The notes under the pieces: model-generated
What the model saw: the letters and a program-made list of their open reading frames with translations, nothing else
Databases searched by the model: none
What the model was told of the DNA's origin: nothing
Shown here: piece after piece, positions 46,801 through 55,144 of the stretch
How positions within the stretch are numbered: position 1 is the stretch's first letter
Layout of the letters: the number at the start of each line of letters is the position of its first letter
Position numbers and translations under genes: made by a program
DNA from: Paracentrotus lividus
Lineage: Eukaryota; Echinodermata; Echinoidea; Camarodonta; Echinidae
NCBI GenBank assembly: GCA_940671915.1
Contig: CALNVZ010003435.1
Coordinates: 1,935,117-1,999,116, forward strand
Direction of reading: 5' to 3'
DNA: 64,000 nt

Positions 46801-48146
46801 AGAGGATCAACCTCATCTAACATATTTGTTTTTTTTAGATAACCGTAAGATTAAAATTTGATCCTACATGGCCTATAAAGCTCTTTATAACTGTTGTACT
46901 TCATGAAAAAGAGGAAATCAGCTCATGGTTTCTGAGTCTATGTGCGTTAACAAAAAAAGGGGGAATTAAATATCTAAAAGCTGACATTTATTTTACATGA
47001 TTGTATGATTAAACCGTTTAACAGAACAATCATAATGAATTAATAAGTAATCCAAGCACAATAATATATGAGTTGGCATAAACTCGATCTTCCCTTTAAA
47101 GGGCACCGGGTCCCATCCGGTAAGTTTGTGATGCTTGCCAGGTATTGACACAGATGCAGGCTGAAATTCGTTAGAGCGCTTTTCGTTGCCTGCACTCAGT
47201 CAATACACATACATTATCATACTACTCTGACCGCCCGATCGACCGACCGACCCGCTGGCCGACTAGAGCACTGGCCGACCTATACCCAGAGTTACCTTTT
47301 CCCTCCAATGAAACTATCCTATAGCAGTGATATAATCACTATTCCGTTACTATGCCAGATATGCCGTTCCTCATTAATAAAATTCCAAATTTCTCATACA
47401 AAAATGACAATATTAAAGTGGTCCTATTGACTGTTACTAGTGTTAGCATAAATGTTACAAGTATATTGACAAAATTAAGATTAACTCCAGAAGAAGTCAT
47501 GATGACAAAGAAAAAGAAAGTGATATCAGATGTGTAGGTTATTGATTTCTATTGATGGTATTTTTATGTTAGCTTCTACACTATTATGTCTATCGTCGAC
47601 ATTCCTGCCTAAACTACATTAGTTCAAACTCTCACAATAATGAAACCGATACCTACTTTTAATACCACATCGTAATACCACCACAACATATACACACAAC
47701 TATATACAACCTCTACTACAACCACCATCCCCACTATACCATCACAACTTCAATGTTCATCTTTCTCATTATCAATACCATCATCGACAATACCATTATC
47801 ACAACCACAGCCACCACTACCACCACAACTACTTCCAACACCACCTCCGACACCACCACCACCACTGATACCACCACTACTGCCACTTCCATCCTTATGT
47901 ATCTCACATCAACACTACCACACCACTCAAACTACCACTACCAACATTATCGACGCCATCATCACCGCCACTATTTGATTAGGATTAGTACAAGATGTAT
48001 ATGAAAATTATTTTTGTAGAAAGTAAAGTGGTCCATTGAATAGGGAATAGAATTTGTCAAACTTCTATTAGGTCAACTAAAGAAAGTAAACTCCACGCCA
48101 TATATACTACATGCTTACCTTTAAACAACATCATTGTCATAGCCAT
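34133..48146 (-). CDS. neto: NETO-like protein (two CUB domains, LDLa, one transmembrane helix), nine coding exons
   Basis: Coding exons in order: 48146-48119, 45905-45858, 45379-45218, 44424-44176, 43063-43004, 42212-42082, 39965-39737, 38016-37900, 34692-34133. All introns are GT-AG. Phases are 1 throughout except 0 between exons 6 and 7. The total of 1584 nt gives 527 aa, close to vertebrate NETO1/2. Layout: signal peptide 1-22; CUB1 46-160 (Cys46/74/102/124, DGRYGFSPLI, calcium-type Glu97, Asp105, Asp146); Pro-rich linker 163-182; CUB2 184-300 (Cys184/215/242/264); LDLa 305-341 with six cysteines; transmembrane about 355-377; cytoplasmic tail 378-527. The GFSPLI segment and overall order separate NETO from other CUB proteins. 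Vertebrate and fly Neto proteins are auxiliary subunits of kainate-type glutamate receptors at synapses. The same role is inferred here. Confidence 0.95.
34820..34869. repeat. (AT)n microsatellite
   Basis: About 25 AT units without interruption. Confidence 0.95.
35270..36545. repeat. Minisatellite: about 40 copies of a 32-bp unit
   Basis: Each unit is two related 16-mers, ATATGGATGACGAAAC followed by ATACAGATGTAGAAAT, with recurrent variants (GCCGAAAC, ACAAAAC, ACAGGTGT, AGATATAG). Some units carry one-base insertions or deletions. Flanking DNA, 35040-35270 and 36545-36980, keeps more diverged 16-mer units such as GTGTCGAAATATAGGG, showing that the 32-mer arose as a dimer. Long minus-strand frames (up to 506 aa) exist because the unit happens to lack stops in all three frames; they are not genes. 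Confidence 0.95.
37645..37850 (+). mobile_element. tRNA-derived SINE
   Basis: Pol III A box TTGGCTCAGTGG (37652) and B box GGTTCGAGCCCC (37697) have tRNA-like spacing, with a Met-like CAT in the anticodon region. A non-tRNA body follows (GTTGCTGCTTCCCTGTTTGG) and it ends near AAATAAA. It is antisense to NETO and ends about 50 bases from the exon 8 donor. A working tRNA gene is unlikely: no acceptor-stem partner is seen and the body continues. Confidence 0.8.
37900..38016 (-). CDS. neto: NETO exon 8: LDL-receptor class A module
   Basis: Acceptor GTTTACAG, donor TGTG|GTAAG, phase 1 at both ends, so the module is a symmetrical, skippable exon. Six cysteines (305, 313, 318, 325, 331, 341) in LDLa spacing: CGQYMCINRDLVCNGRQNC. 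The residues that bind calcium in classical LDLa modules are partly replaced (Asn at 326, 330 and 333) and the last loop is one residue longer. Calcium binding may be weak or lost. Confidence 0.92.
38374..38639. mobile_element. Terminal-inverted-repeat element (AGGGTGGTATCTCACTTCGC ends)
   Basis: AGGGTGGTATCTCACTTCGC at the left and its exact reverse complement at the right, with TA at both outer edges. The interior is a series of ACGTCTC / GTCTCCGCGAC / CAAAGTAGTTTCCGCGA repeats. Same family as the partial copy at 33246. Nonautonomous. Confidence 0.88.
38656..38902. mobile_element. TTAA-flanked MITE, piggyBac-like
   Basis: Left TTAACCCTTAGCGTGCCA and right TGGCACGTTAAGAGTTAA are inverted repeats (two mismatches), each beginning with TTAA, the piggyBac target site. 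Length 247 bp; no coding capacity. Confidence 0.75.
39440..39520 (-). mobile_element. tRNA-like SINE head (minus strand)
   Basis: On the minus strand an A-box-like TGACTGAGTAAGAG (39510-39497) is followed by a B box, GGGTTCAAAACC (39468-39457), in tRNA-like order. No full cloverleaf was checked. Probably an old SINE remnant distinct from the one at 37645. Confidence 0.45.
39584..39713. mobile_element. 130-bp foldback MITE
   Basis: GGCCTGTTTCTCGAAACCGT begins an arm of about 34 bases that is exactly inverted at the right end (ACGGTTTCGAGAAACAGGCC). It ends only 23 bases before the exon 7 donor boundary on the + map, so it lies just inside the intron. Confidence 0.88.
39737..39965 (-). CDS. 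neto: NETO exon 7: C-terminal two thirds of CUB2
   Basis: Acceptor CCCCTAG, donor GATT|GTAAGA. Residues 227-302: IMIEFDEFSLDF, Cys242, Cys264, ending in FWKVIFTAYRD. CUB2 lacks the usual Asp of calcium-binding CUBs at the YD position (it has QIMIYD) and its third strand is unusual, so calcium binding is uncertain. Confidence 0.92.
39966..42081 (-). other. NETO intron 6, with exon-derived tandem array
   Basis: GT at 42081-42080, AG at 39967-39966. Most of its 5' half (transcript sense) is the 126-bp array described separately. Confidence 0.88.
40600..42081 (-). repeat. 126-bp tandem array containing copies of the exon 6 end and its donor site
   Basis: Clear exon-like units end (last exon base on minus) at 40810, 40941, 41067, 41193, 41318, 41445 and 41582, spaced 125-137 bases. 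A diverged unit lies near 40685. Units between 41650 and 42080 keep only the pyrimidine-rich part (CTCCCTCTACCCCTCC). The real exon 6 ends at 42082, four periods beyond 41582. On the gene strand the 41582 unit reads KVDCTWEITVPPNNK, against KIDCTWEVTVPPNNK in the true exon, followed by the same GTATGAAA donor. Units carry TAG just upstream in that frame and show no good acceptor, so they are not complete exons. Confidence 0.9.
42082..42212 (-). CDS. neto: NETO exon 6: N-terminal third of CUB2
   Basis: Acceptor TATTTTTCAG, donor AATAAG|GTATGA, phases 1 in and 0 out. Residues 183-226: ECFFSMSGYDGEF, Cys184, then IDCTWEVTVPPNNK with Cys215. The last 45 or so bases are the source of, or derive from, the downstream intronic array. 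Confidence 0.92.
42213..43003 (-). other. NETO intron 5
   Basis: AT-rich, GT-AG bounded; no repeat or gene recognised. Confidence 0.8.
43004..43063 (-). CDS. neto: NETO exon 5: proline-rich inter-CUB linker (60 nt)
   Basis: Acceptor CCATGTCAG, donor GGAAG|GTAAGAG; phase 1 on both sides, so skipping keeps the frame. Encodes PSKPPPEAVAPHKRLFGPE between CUB1 and CUB2. Too short to be found as an open frame. It is supported by matching phases and splice sites. Confidence 0.85.
43166..43344. mobile_element. TTAA-flanked small element
   Basis: Left TTAAGCACTTGACTGC and right GCAGCCAAGTGGTTAA are imperfect inverted repeats, each starting with TTAA. The interior has two copies of GTAATATTACGT (about 43270 and 43312), itself palindromic. 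Resembles a piggyBac-type MITE. Confidence 0.6.
43505..43618. mobile_element. 114-bp foldback MITE
   Basis: CAGAGGCGCTGGAAGGCTCT onward pairs with the right half (ending AGAGCTTTCTGACGCCTCTG), including TTGGAGGGGC against GCCCCTCCGA. Arms are about 45 bases with a few mismatches. Confidence 0.8.
43751..43973 (-). pseudogene. Non-LTR retrotransposon (LINE) reverse-transcriptase C-terminal relic
   Basis: The minus strand reads KLRLGYFGHIMRTRGLE, then an in-frame stop, then LKKYVNGVTRNRRGLDGT and stop. This pattern (LKYFGHIMR ... W..V.GVTR.R..LDGT) is the usual C-terminus of LINE polyproteins. Internal stop codon and missing upstream RT domain show an inactive 5'-truncated copy, in the same orientation as NETO. 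Confidence 0.6.
44176..44424 (-). CDS. neto: NETO exon 4: core of CUB1
   Basis: Acceptor TTTTTTTAG, donor CCAG|GTAAGA. Residues 80-163 with EYDYIEIHDGRYGFSPLI, Cys102/Cys124 and ITDNLLVEQGFAGMFRYLP. Asp105 and Asp146 match the CUB calcium site, and Glu97 the third ligand. The closest recognisable relatives are CUB1 domains of NETO1/NETO2. Confidence 0.94.
44425..45217 (-). other. NETO intron 3
   Basis: GT-AG bounded, AT-rich. A small imperfect hairpin at about 44728-44788 (TAAGGAGGTA / TACCTCCTTA); nothing else seen. Confidence 0.8.
45218..45379 (-). CDS. neto: NETO exon 3: start of CUB1
   Basis: Acceptor TTAATTAG, donor GAAG|GTATTC, phase 1 both sides. Residues 26-80: FRFPAPHHYDLATWC, FASPNYPLKYNSNEECVYRF. 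FxSPNYPxxYxxNxxC is the classic CUB opening. Confidence 0.94.
45380..45857 (-). other. NETO intron 2
   Basis: 478 bases, AT-rich, no repeat or gene recognised. Confidence 0.8.
45858..45905 (-). CDS. neto: NETO exon 2: signal peptide core (48 nt)
   Basis: Acceptor TTACTTTCAG, donor GCAG|GTAAGG. Encodes ILVFVTVTSYGQEGA after a split Val codon. It is the hydrophobic core and probable cleavage region (about SYG|Q). Confidence 0.85.
45906..48118 (-). other. NETO intron 1
   Basis: GT at 48118-48117, AG at 45907-45906. Contains ACC/CCA trinucleotide runs (about 47690-47950) and a short GACC repeat near 47230. No gene recognised. Confidence 0.78.
47690..47960. repeat. (CCA)n-type trinucleotide-rich tract
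   Basis: Imperfect ACC/CCA/CAC units; gives a poly-Thr frame that is not a gene. Confidence 0.85.
48119..48146 (-). CDS. neto: NETO exon 1: start codon and N-terminal signal peptide
   Basis: ATG at 48146-48144 reads MAMTMMLFK, then AAAG|GTAAGC. The split codon G|TT joins exon 2 in phase, giving MAMTMMLFKVILVFVTVTSY, a convincing signal peptide. Nearby ATGs at 48140, 48134 and 48131 are in frame and could also start. The 5' UTR and promoter lie above 48146 and are not delimited. Confidence 0.8.
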
Positions 48147-49706
48147 TTCTATACATTCACATCTAATGAAGATAAAGCAAACAATAATAACAATAAATCA
48201 CTTAAATAGTGGTTCTTATTGTCATGGTAATTAGCATTAAACATTTTCTTGGGATAATTATATATCATGTTCCACGGACAACTGCAAGTATATTATAAAA
48301 ATATTGTGGTAGGTGTTAAACAAAAAAGGTTTTTTCTTTTATTATTGTGATATCTGACACATTTATGAGGGCAGTAAACAACTCCAAATTACTCCAAACT
48401 AAGTCACTTTGGAATGCCTGCTTTTAGAAAAATCCCATGAATAATGTTAATATAATAACACATGTATTTTATTTATATTTTTTTATTTGGGGTTTCGGCT
48501 AATTCACTCATTGATGAATATCTCACCGATGACATTTAAAATAATTTTATATTAAATGTGAGGTTCTTTTTACATTGGTAAATAAATAAAATTAAGAATT
48601 TTCTAGCACTGTCGATGTTTTACATGCATGTTTGACGTATATCACCGACTGTACACTTACCGTATACAGAACAATCCTGTGTTACTCTTTTCATTCACGT
48701 TTTAGTTTTCGATTTTTCAAAAAATTGAGGAGTCCCAAAAGGAAGCCCCTGTCAACACCTGCGAAGCACCGGAAATAAAGTTCCGAGAAACTCTCGAGAA
48801 AGCACGAGCTCATGATGCTCTCTTAGAACATATAGATTTCTTTCCCCTGATAATACAGCATTCTTTCCACTTTTTTTCATCATCCCCCCCCCCCACTTTT
48901 TTTTTGTGGGGGGGGGGCTGGTTAATACGAGAAAAGATTTTAGAGTGTTATAAAAAAATATATATATAATCAACAACTGCAAATCTCCTTCATTCTTTAT
49001 GAGATGAGTCGATTTGATAACGACCAAAATTTGAGAGTACGAGAGTTCAAGTCGAAGTTCAAGTTTATCTTCTTTTGAACTTCAATACATTTTTATAATC
49101 TATATAATTTATATATTTCAATTTGGCACCCCTACAGCGTCTGCTTTTCCATGGTATGCCATCACACATGTATACTAAATATACAATGCGAAAGCCGCCA
49201 AAGACTGGTATTTTCTCCAAGGCCTTTGGTAAATGTAGACCACGTGGTCGTAGAGAAAGAACTCAACACAAGATATGTCACACCGTTGACATCAACTCTA
49301 AATCGACCACTAATCTGCAATTCACTACAATGTAATATTTTCGATGGTTTAGGGTCGATTTCGGGTCGGGACACCGTGGTGTGACGAATCTGGAAATAAC
49401 ATTCTCATTCTGACTCCAACCCAAGACCTGACATTGGAATCGCATTATTCTAGTGAAGATCGTTTGCTATGCCTGTGTTATGGAACATAAGTTACTTGTT
49501 CCATGTTTATGTGATAATTTCAGAGAAATAAAAATGAATCATTAGTGTGAAATTTTGAAGGAAAGCGAACAAGTTTCGTTCGTTTTGAAATGTTTTACCT
49601 ACAAACAGAAGACTCAATGACTACAAAGAGGTGGAAATATAGATTTGTAATACAAATATTTCTACCTCCACCCTTATATTCCAGGAAGTTGCCGGTCATT
49701 ACACCC

Positions 49707-49849
49707 CAGGGGGGCGTTTCATGAAAGGACTTGTCGGACGTTTTATCCGACAAACTGTTATAAGCTACTGAAATGCTTGGATCTGATTGGCTGAAATCAT
49801 ATTTGTCGGATAAAATGTCCGACAAGTTCTTTGATAAAATGCCCCCCTG
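49707..49849. mobile_element. 143-bp MITE with 5-bp target duplication
   Basis: Left CAGGGGGGCGTTTCATGAAA and right ending GCCCCCCTG. Arms including ACTTGTCGGAC and TTTTATCCGACAAA pair across the centre. CACCC occurs directly outside both ends (49702-49706, 49850-49854), a likely target-site duplication. Confidence 0.82.
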
Positions 49850-49854
49850 CACCC

Positions 49855-50121
49855 TGTTGCATAAAACTTTTAACCGGAGTTTTTTCCGGTTAAAATCTGA
49901 AAACTCCGGTTAAAGTCCAAAAACTCTGGTTACAATATTTTTCTGGATTTTTTACTGTTTTTTCCATTGTATAAAAACATACCAGACTTTTAAAAAGTAT
50001 TAATGCAATAAATGTTTAGGGCGTTTTAAAACTCAGGTTGAATAACCTAAGAAATAGGTCTACATAAGCCGAGTTTTTTAACCCGAGAAAACTCGGGTTA
50101 GAATAAAAGTTTTATGCAACA
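49855..50121. mobile_element. Second MITE, abutting the first
   Basis: TGTTGCATAAAACTTTTA near the left end is inverted at the right end (50098-50120). The interior has several AACCGGAGTTTT / AAAACTCGGGTT variants. Starts within a few bases of the 49707 element's right flank. Confidence 0.75.
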
Positions 50122-50424
50122 CCACCCTGGTGTTGTTGTATTCTCAGTACACCAACAGAGTCAAGTTATGGGGGCGAAGGCGGTACAAGCCTGGAATGTG
50201 TTTACATGAGAAGTACCATAATTATACATGTTTTGTATTACTTTGAGAAACTCTTCTCCGAATTAAGATTAAATTCGGTCGGATCAATGTATTTAAAAAG
50301 AGTATTCAATTCTACCTTCGTTATTGATATCATCGACAATCTCAGTTTTTTTTGTTTTTGTTTTTTTTTCTGATGTCATTACTTCCTCTCACATAACCTC
50401 CGGCTGACACAACCATGTCAGGCG

Positions 50425-50836
50425 CGGATCCGGGCAATGGGCGCAAGGGGCGTGGCACCTATCCACCCCTCTCCCCCGCAACAAAAATTATGGGAATCAA
50501 GAGAATTCCTCTTGCGTTCCCTACCTTTAAAATTCGTAACCCCCCTCCCCTCCTATTCCCAAAACCTGATTTACCATGTAAATACACGGATCTATAGTAG
50601 ATATGGAAGAAGCGGGCAATGGGCACAAGGGGCGTGCGCTCCCCGTCCACTCCTCCCCCATCCCCATTTCTTGCGGGGGGGGGGGGCGGGGTCATGATAA
50701 TTTCCGTTTGCGTTCCCTAATTTTAAAATTCGTCACACACCCCCCCCCCCCCCATATTCCCAAAATCTGGATCCGCCACTGAATGTCCGCTTATCATACC
50801 ATGTAAATACACGGATCTATAGTAGATATGGAAGAA
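50425..50836. repeat. Tandem duplication of about 200 bp
   Basis: Both halves begin GGGCAATGGGC and contain AAGGGGCGTG, TTGCGTTCCCTA, TTTTAAAATTCGT and ATTCCCAAAA. Both end in an identical 40-base block (50572-50611 and 50797-50836) containing ACACGGATCTATAG. Halves differ mainly in C/G runs. Confidence 0.8.
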
Positions 50837-53800
50837 CCGTAGCAATCATTATATTACATGCACTAAGATCGTTTCTTTGATATAGAAACCATTCTGTGAC
50901 GTCATCAAAGCTATACTCGTTGAAGCAGCGTTGTTGAGATTGTTAATTAGTTCGCTGTATACACACCTCATTAATAATACTGGAGGGATAATTGAATGCC
51001 CTCTTCCCATCTGTACTACATGGCGTACGTTAATGCAATGATCTCTCGATGAGAGTTTGTCATTATCTTTTCATCCTATAATCTCTACTCGAAATGGAAA
51101 GCTTTCCATCTTAATGTCAACTGAATAATGAATAAACTTCTCTTTTATTGAGGTAGATCCTTTTCGTTTTGCACCCATATCAAAGTAAGACGTGAGGAAA
51201 GCAACATTTTCCTTTACGTGAGTTTTAATAAATACCCAAACATGTTAAACATATACGATTATGTAATCTTTATGTTATGGCCATACATATTTTAAAAGGC
51301 ACAGTCTGTTTTAATCAGGAATTTCTTTGTTTTGATGATGCTGTATGTGTTCCCACAAAGAATAAAGTGAATTTTGAATAAATTATTATCAAATTTACAA
51401 CTGCATATCAATAAAAACATTTATCTAATTTCGAATCTCAAGGTAAAAAGGGGGTCAGTGCAGTGAAATTGGAACAAATAAATAACACCATTGGCTAGCA
51501 GTGAGCTGTAAACTCTCATCTATTATTCGTCACCAATCACCTCGTCAGTGTGTTTTGCCCCCATCATTATGCAAGTCGTACGGTTGAGTGTCTTTAACGA
51601 CGTCCACAAGTGTAGCTACATGTCTCGGATGACCGGGTATTACACTGATATTTCATCCCCTTGTAAATCACGCGACTCCCATTTCGTCCTGTCAACGTGC
51701 TATTTGCACTCTCTCAGCTTTTTCGCAATTAGATCCACGTAAGGTCTCCCATTTTCTTCTCTCGTCATAAGTGGTTCTCAATTTCTCGAATTTGGTATGT
51801 TTTTGTTTTTGTTTTTTCTCGTATAACGTTCCTTTTTCATTAGCTTGACCCTTACATACAATAACAATGGTCAGTACCAATGGCATATCCCGAAATAACG
51901 GGTGTATAATTTTTTCCCCAGACTAGGGGCGGGGGAAAGGGATATAGAAATGAGGCATATTGCATGCCATGTACAGCACTTCGTCACTTTTAACCCCTTG
52001 CAAGATCGATTTTTGTTTGATTTTCCAAATGGGTACGTGTTTTTGTGGGGCTTTTTTTCTTCAAAGCGAGCCACAAAAGTAATTTTTTAAATCAGCAAAC
52101 AAATGCACTTGACAATAATCTTCTCCATGTTTAGTCCACTACACCCACTTTACCTCATTATCTTTCCTTCCACTTTGTATGTCAGTATAATTATGCAGAC
52201 CTCAAAGTAGTATCTATAAATAAAATATATAGTTATAAGCGTGTTATATATTTCCAAAAGATTATAGAAAACCACCTTCTCACTACAATAATAAACTGTA
52301 TTTTCATACCAATAATAATTATATTGTTCTATGCACTACTACATTAAACGCATAACTTCATACTAATAGCTGATAGATTCTTCCTTCTATCATGTCAGAA
52401 TCTCATAACTGTCCTTGGGTGAATAGATTGTCGGGACATATCGGTTAAGAAAACATACATCAGCGGAAAATATAGTTCATTAAAAGTATACCTTCACTTC
52501 ATTAAACAGTAGATTTGTAACTGTTGTCCTCGTATTATTGTCTGGATTATCATTGTTGCTGCTATTTACACGTATATTACTAACACTTGAATAATTATGA
52601 TATAAGAATGTCCAACCTTCGCTAAAAATGCCTACCACATGTGGTATTTCATAATGGGTAACGTAGTATCATCCCTCATTTTCCCTCTTTTTATTTGACA
52701 AATTGGAAAGTCAAAGATAAATTATATACTAAAATAAATCAGGCAATAACTTCTTAATTTTCACAAGTACTTATTCTTTACAGAGTAGAGTAACACAAAT
52801 CATTATTATCAAGAAAACACAGCGCTGCATGATCATTGTGGAGATAAGAGCAAGATGAGAACCCATATAAATTCAAATAAAAGACCGTTTGTCAAACTAA
52901 TTCACAGTCACGAAACAATATCAGCATTGAGGGGGAGGGGAACAGCTAACAATCAAACAGATTGTTTAAGTAATTTTATTTTCTTATTCAATTGCAAAAC
53001 CACCATATCATCACAAATTCCTTAGTCCCACCAGTATGATCGATTTCAGACCGACATAAGATACGACCAATCTTACAATGGACATCAGTCGTAAGTCCAT
53101 GGCAAATCGTGGAATAGAGAGAGAGTTTCAATCGATCGTAAGATGTATCTCAATTCTGTTACAGGGCACAGATCAAACAACGAATGACATTACCACGCTC
53201 ATGTGCTGAATTCATATACTCATATAACATGTTTACATCTAACTTAGATTGTTGAAATATATTGTCGGTTATTGATTGCAATCGAAAATAACAGCACTGC
53301 AATCTAAAAATGTCGGTTAAAATGAGATAATGTGCTATTTAGAAAGCACTTAGAACATTAAGCTTGATTGATCAAATACCCGCTGATAAGCTTCCCCTTT
53401 TATGTTTGGTTTTGTATAATGATTAACAGATATAAACCCGGTCGCAAGTTAAGTGAAAGCATACAGTAAACTCGTGTCATTTTAACTTTGCTTAATGAAA
53501 TTGAAAGCGGAAGTGAGAAGCATATGTATTTAATAAGATAGCCAAAGATTCCTCTTCTTAGGTGTTCTGCCCAAGGACAGGTCCACAACCAGAGCCTCCC
53601 TTAAGCAGAGAAGAAAGATAGAGATATAGAGGCATAGAAAGAGGAGATATTAACATAGTTACATGTGCTGAAGAAGAGGAATGAAGAAAAGAGGTATATA
53701 TAAACTAAAAAATGACGAAATAAATTGAATACACGTAGAGCTAGTGGGGCAGAAAGAAAACGGAAAGTTATAGTGATGAATTCAAAGAGAGAGAGATAGA

Positions 53801-54304
53801 GAGAGAGAGACAAGAGGTGAGAGAACAGAAAGAAAACAGAAAGAATGAAAAAGAGTGAGAGGGGAGAGATAGGAAGAGATAGAGAGAGGGGTAACTAGAG
53901 AGGAAGGTATGTAAGGGGAAAAAACTAGTTGTTTATGAAATTCTCAGTATGTATATATTTCATCACGCTGTGACACCGCTGTGACACCGCTGTGTTAGCC
54001 GCATCAATTTGGTTGTGATTTGATGATGAGATTACGCCATTACAAGTTAATAACCAACCCTAGTAGAAGCAACTTGACAAACCTCAAGAAGTGATTAATG
54101 TTGTCTAGCAGAGTTCATTATACGGAAAGAAAATATTAAAGGGCTATATACAGGAAGCAAGTGCATTCAATGAACTTTTTTGCTCTGATGACATTGCGGT
54201 AATTAAAAATAAAATGACAATAGAAGATTTTAAAGGAAATCAGTTGTTTTACACTAAATCCTCATCGGTGCCATTTAAACAAAAGAAGATTTAAGGGGGA
54301 ACCT

Positions 54305-54432
54305 CCCCCCCCAAAAAAAAACAAACAAACAAAACAAACAAACAAACAAACAAACAAAAACAATAATAATAATAATAATATATTTTAAAAAAAACAATGA
54401 TAATAATAATAATAATAATGATAATAATATTA

Positions 54433-54475
<43 letters not shown>

Positions 54476-54595
54476 TAATAATAATAATAATAATGATAAT
54501 AATAGTAATAATAATAATAATAATAATAATGATAATAATAATAATAAAAGATAATTAAATAAAATAAAATAAATAAATAAATAAATAAAGATGGC
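54305..54595. repeat. Compound A/T-rich microsatellite (AAAC, AAT, ATG, AAAT)
   Basis: CAAA units at 54320-54360, AAT/GAT units at 54362-54548 and AAAT units at 54555-54588. Confidence 0.92.
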
Positions 54596-55144
54596 GGGAG
54601 ATATGAATATGTTATCTCACATTTAAACTATCTCTCTATCTCTCCACCCTTTCTTTACCCTTTACCAGTTTCCCTTTATTTCAAGTCGATAGGGAGAGCA
54701 TTAGAAAGCTTTAGTAACAAGCCGAGCATCTTCACATTAAAAAGTCCGTTTGTAATGTCAGGACCTTCACGCCAAGTTCCCTGAAGATATGCAAATAAGA
54801 TGCCCCGCATGTTTCTAACTCGGTAGGCATTGACTGCTGTCCTTCAGTGTGGAGTATTGTTTTTAAAAAGTCGTTGAATGTTTACTCAGGCAGGCAGCCA
54901 ACCAATGCAAGCCAGATACTTCAAATAAACCAAGCTGAACATACTGACTGAAACTATCTTCCTATCCGAATTGAGGCACATCATTGAGGTACACGACACT
55001 AAACCACCCTGTCAAGTGCAGAGAAAAGTTCATCTTTACGGTGTCCGATTTAGACCGTTGATTGATATACACTCGGATGCTAATGGCTGTTTTTAACACT
55101 ATAAGTGTTTGATAAAGTAAATAAAGGTCATACGTTACAATATT

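Larger units (their letters stand above)
48147..55144. other. 5' flank of NETO; no coding gene recognised
   Basis: AT-rich with C/G homopolymers (48880-48916), two MITEs (49707-49849, 49855-50121), a 200-bp tandem duplication (50425-50836), GA-rich tracts (53600-53900) and A/T-rich microsatellites (54310-54590). Must contain the NETO promoter, but no element can be assigned. Confidence 0.65.
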
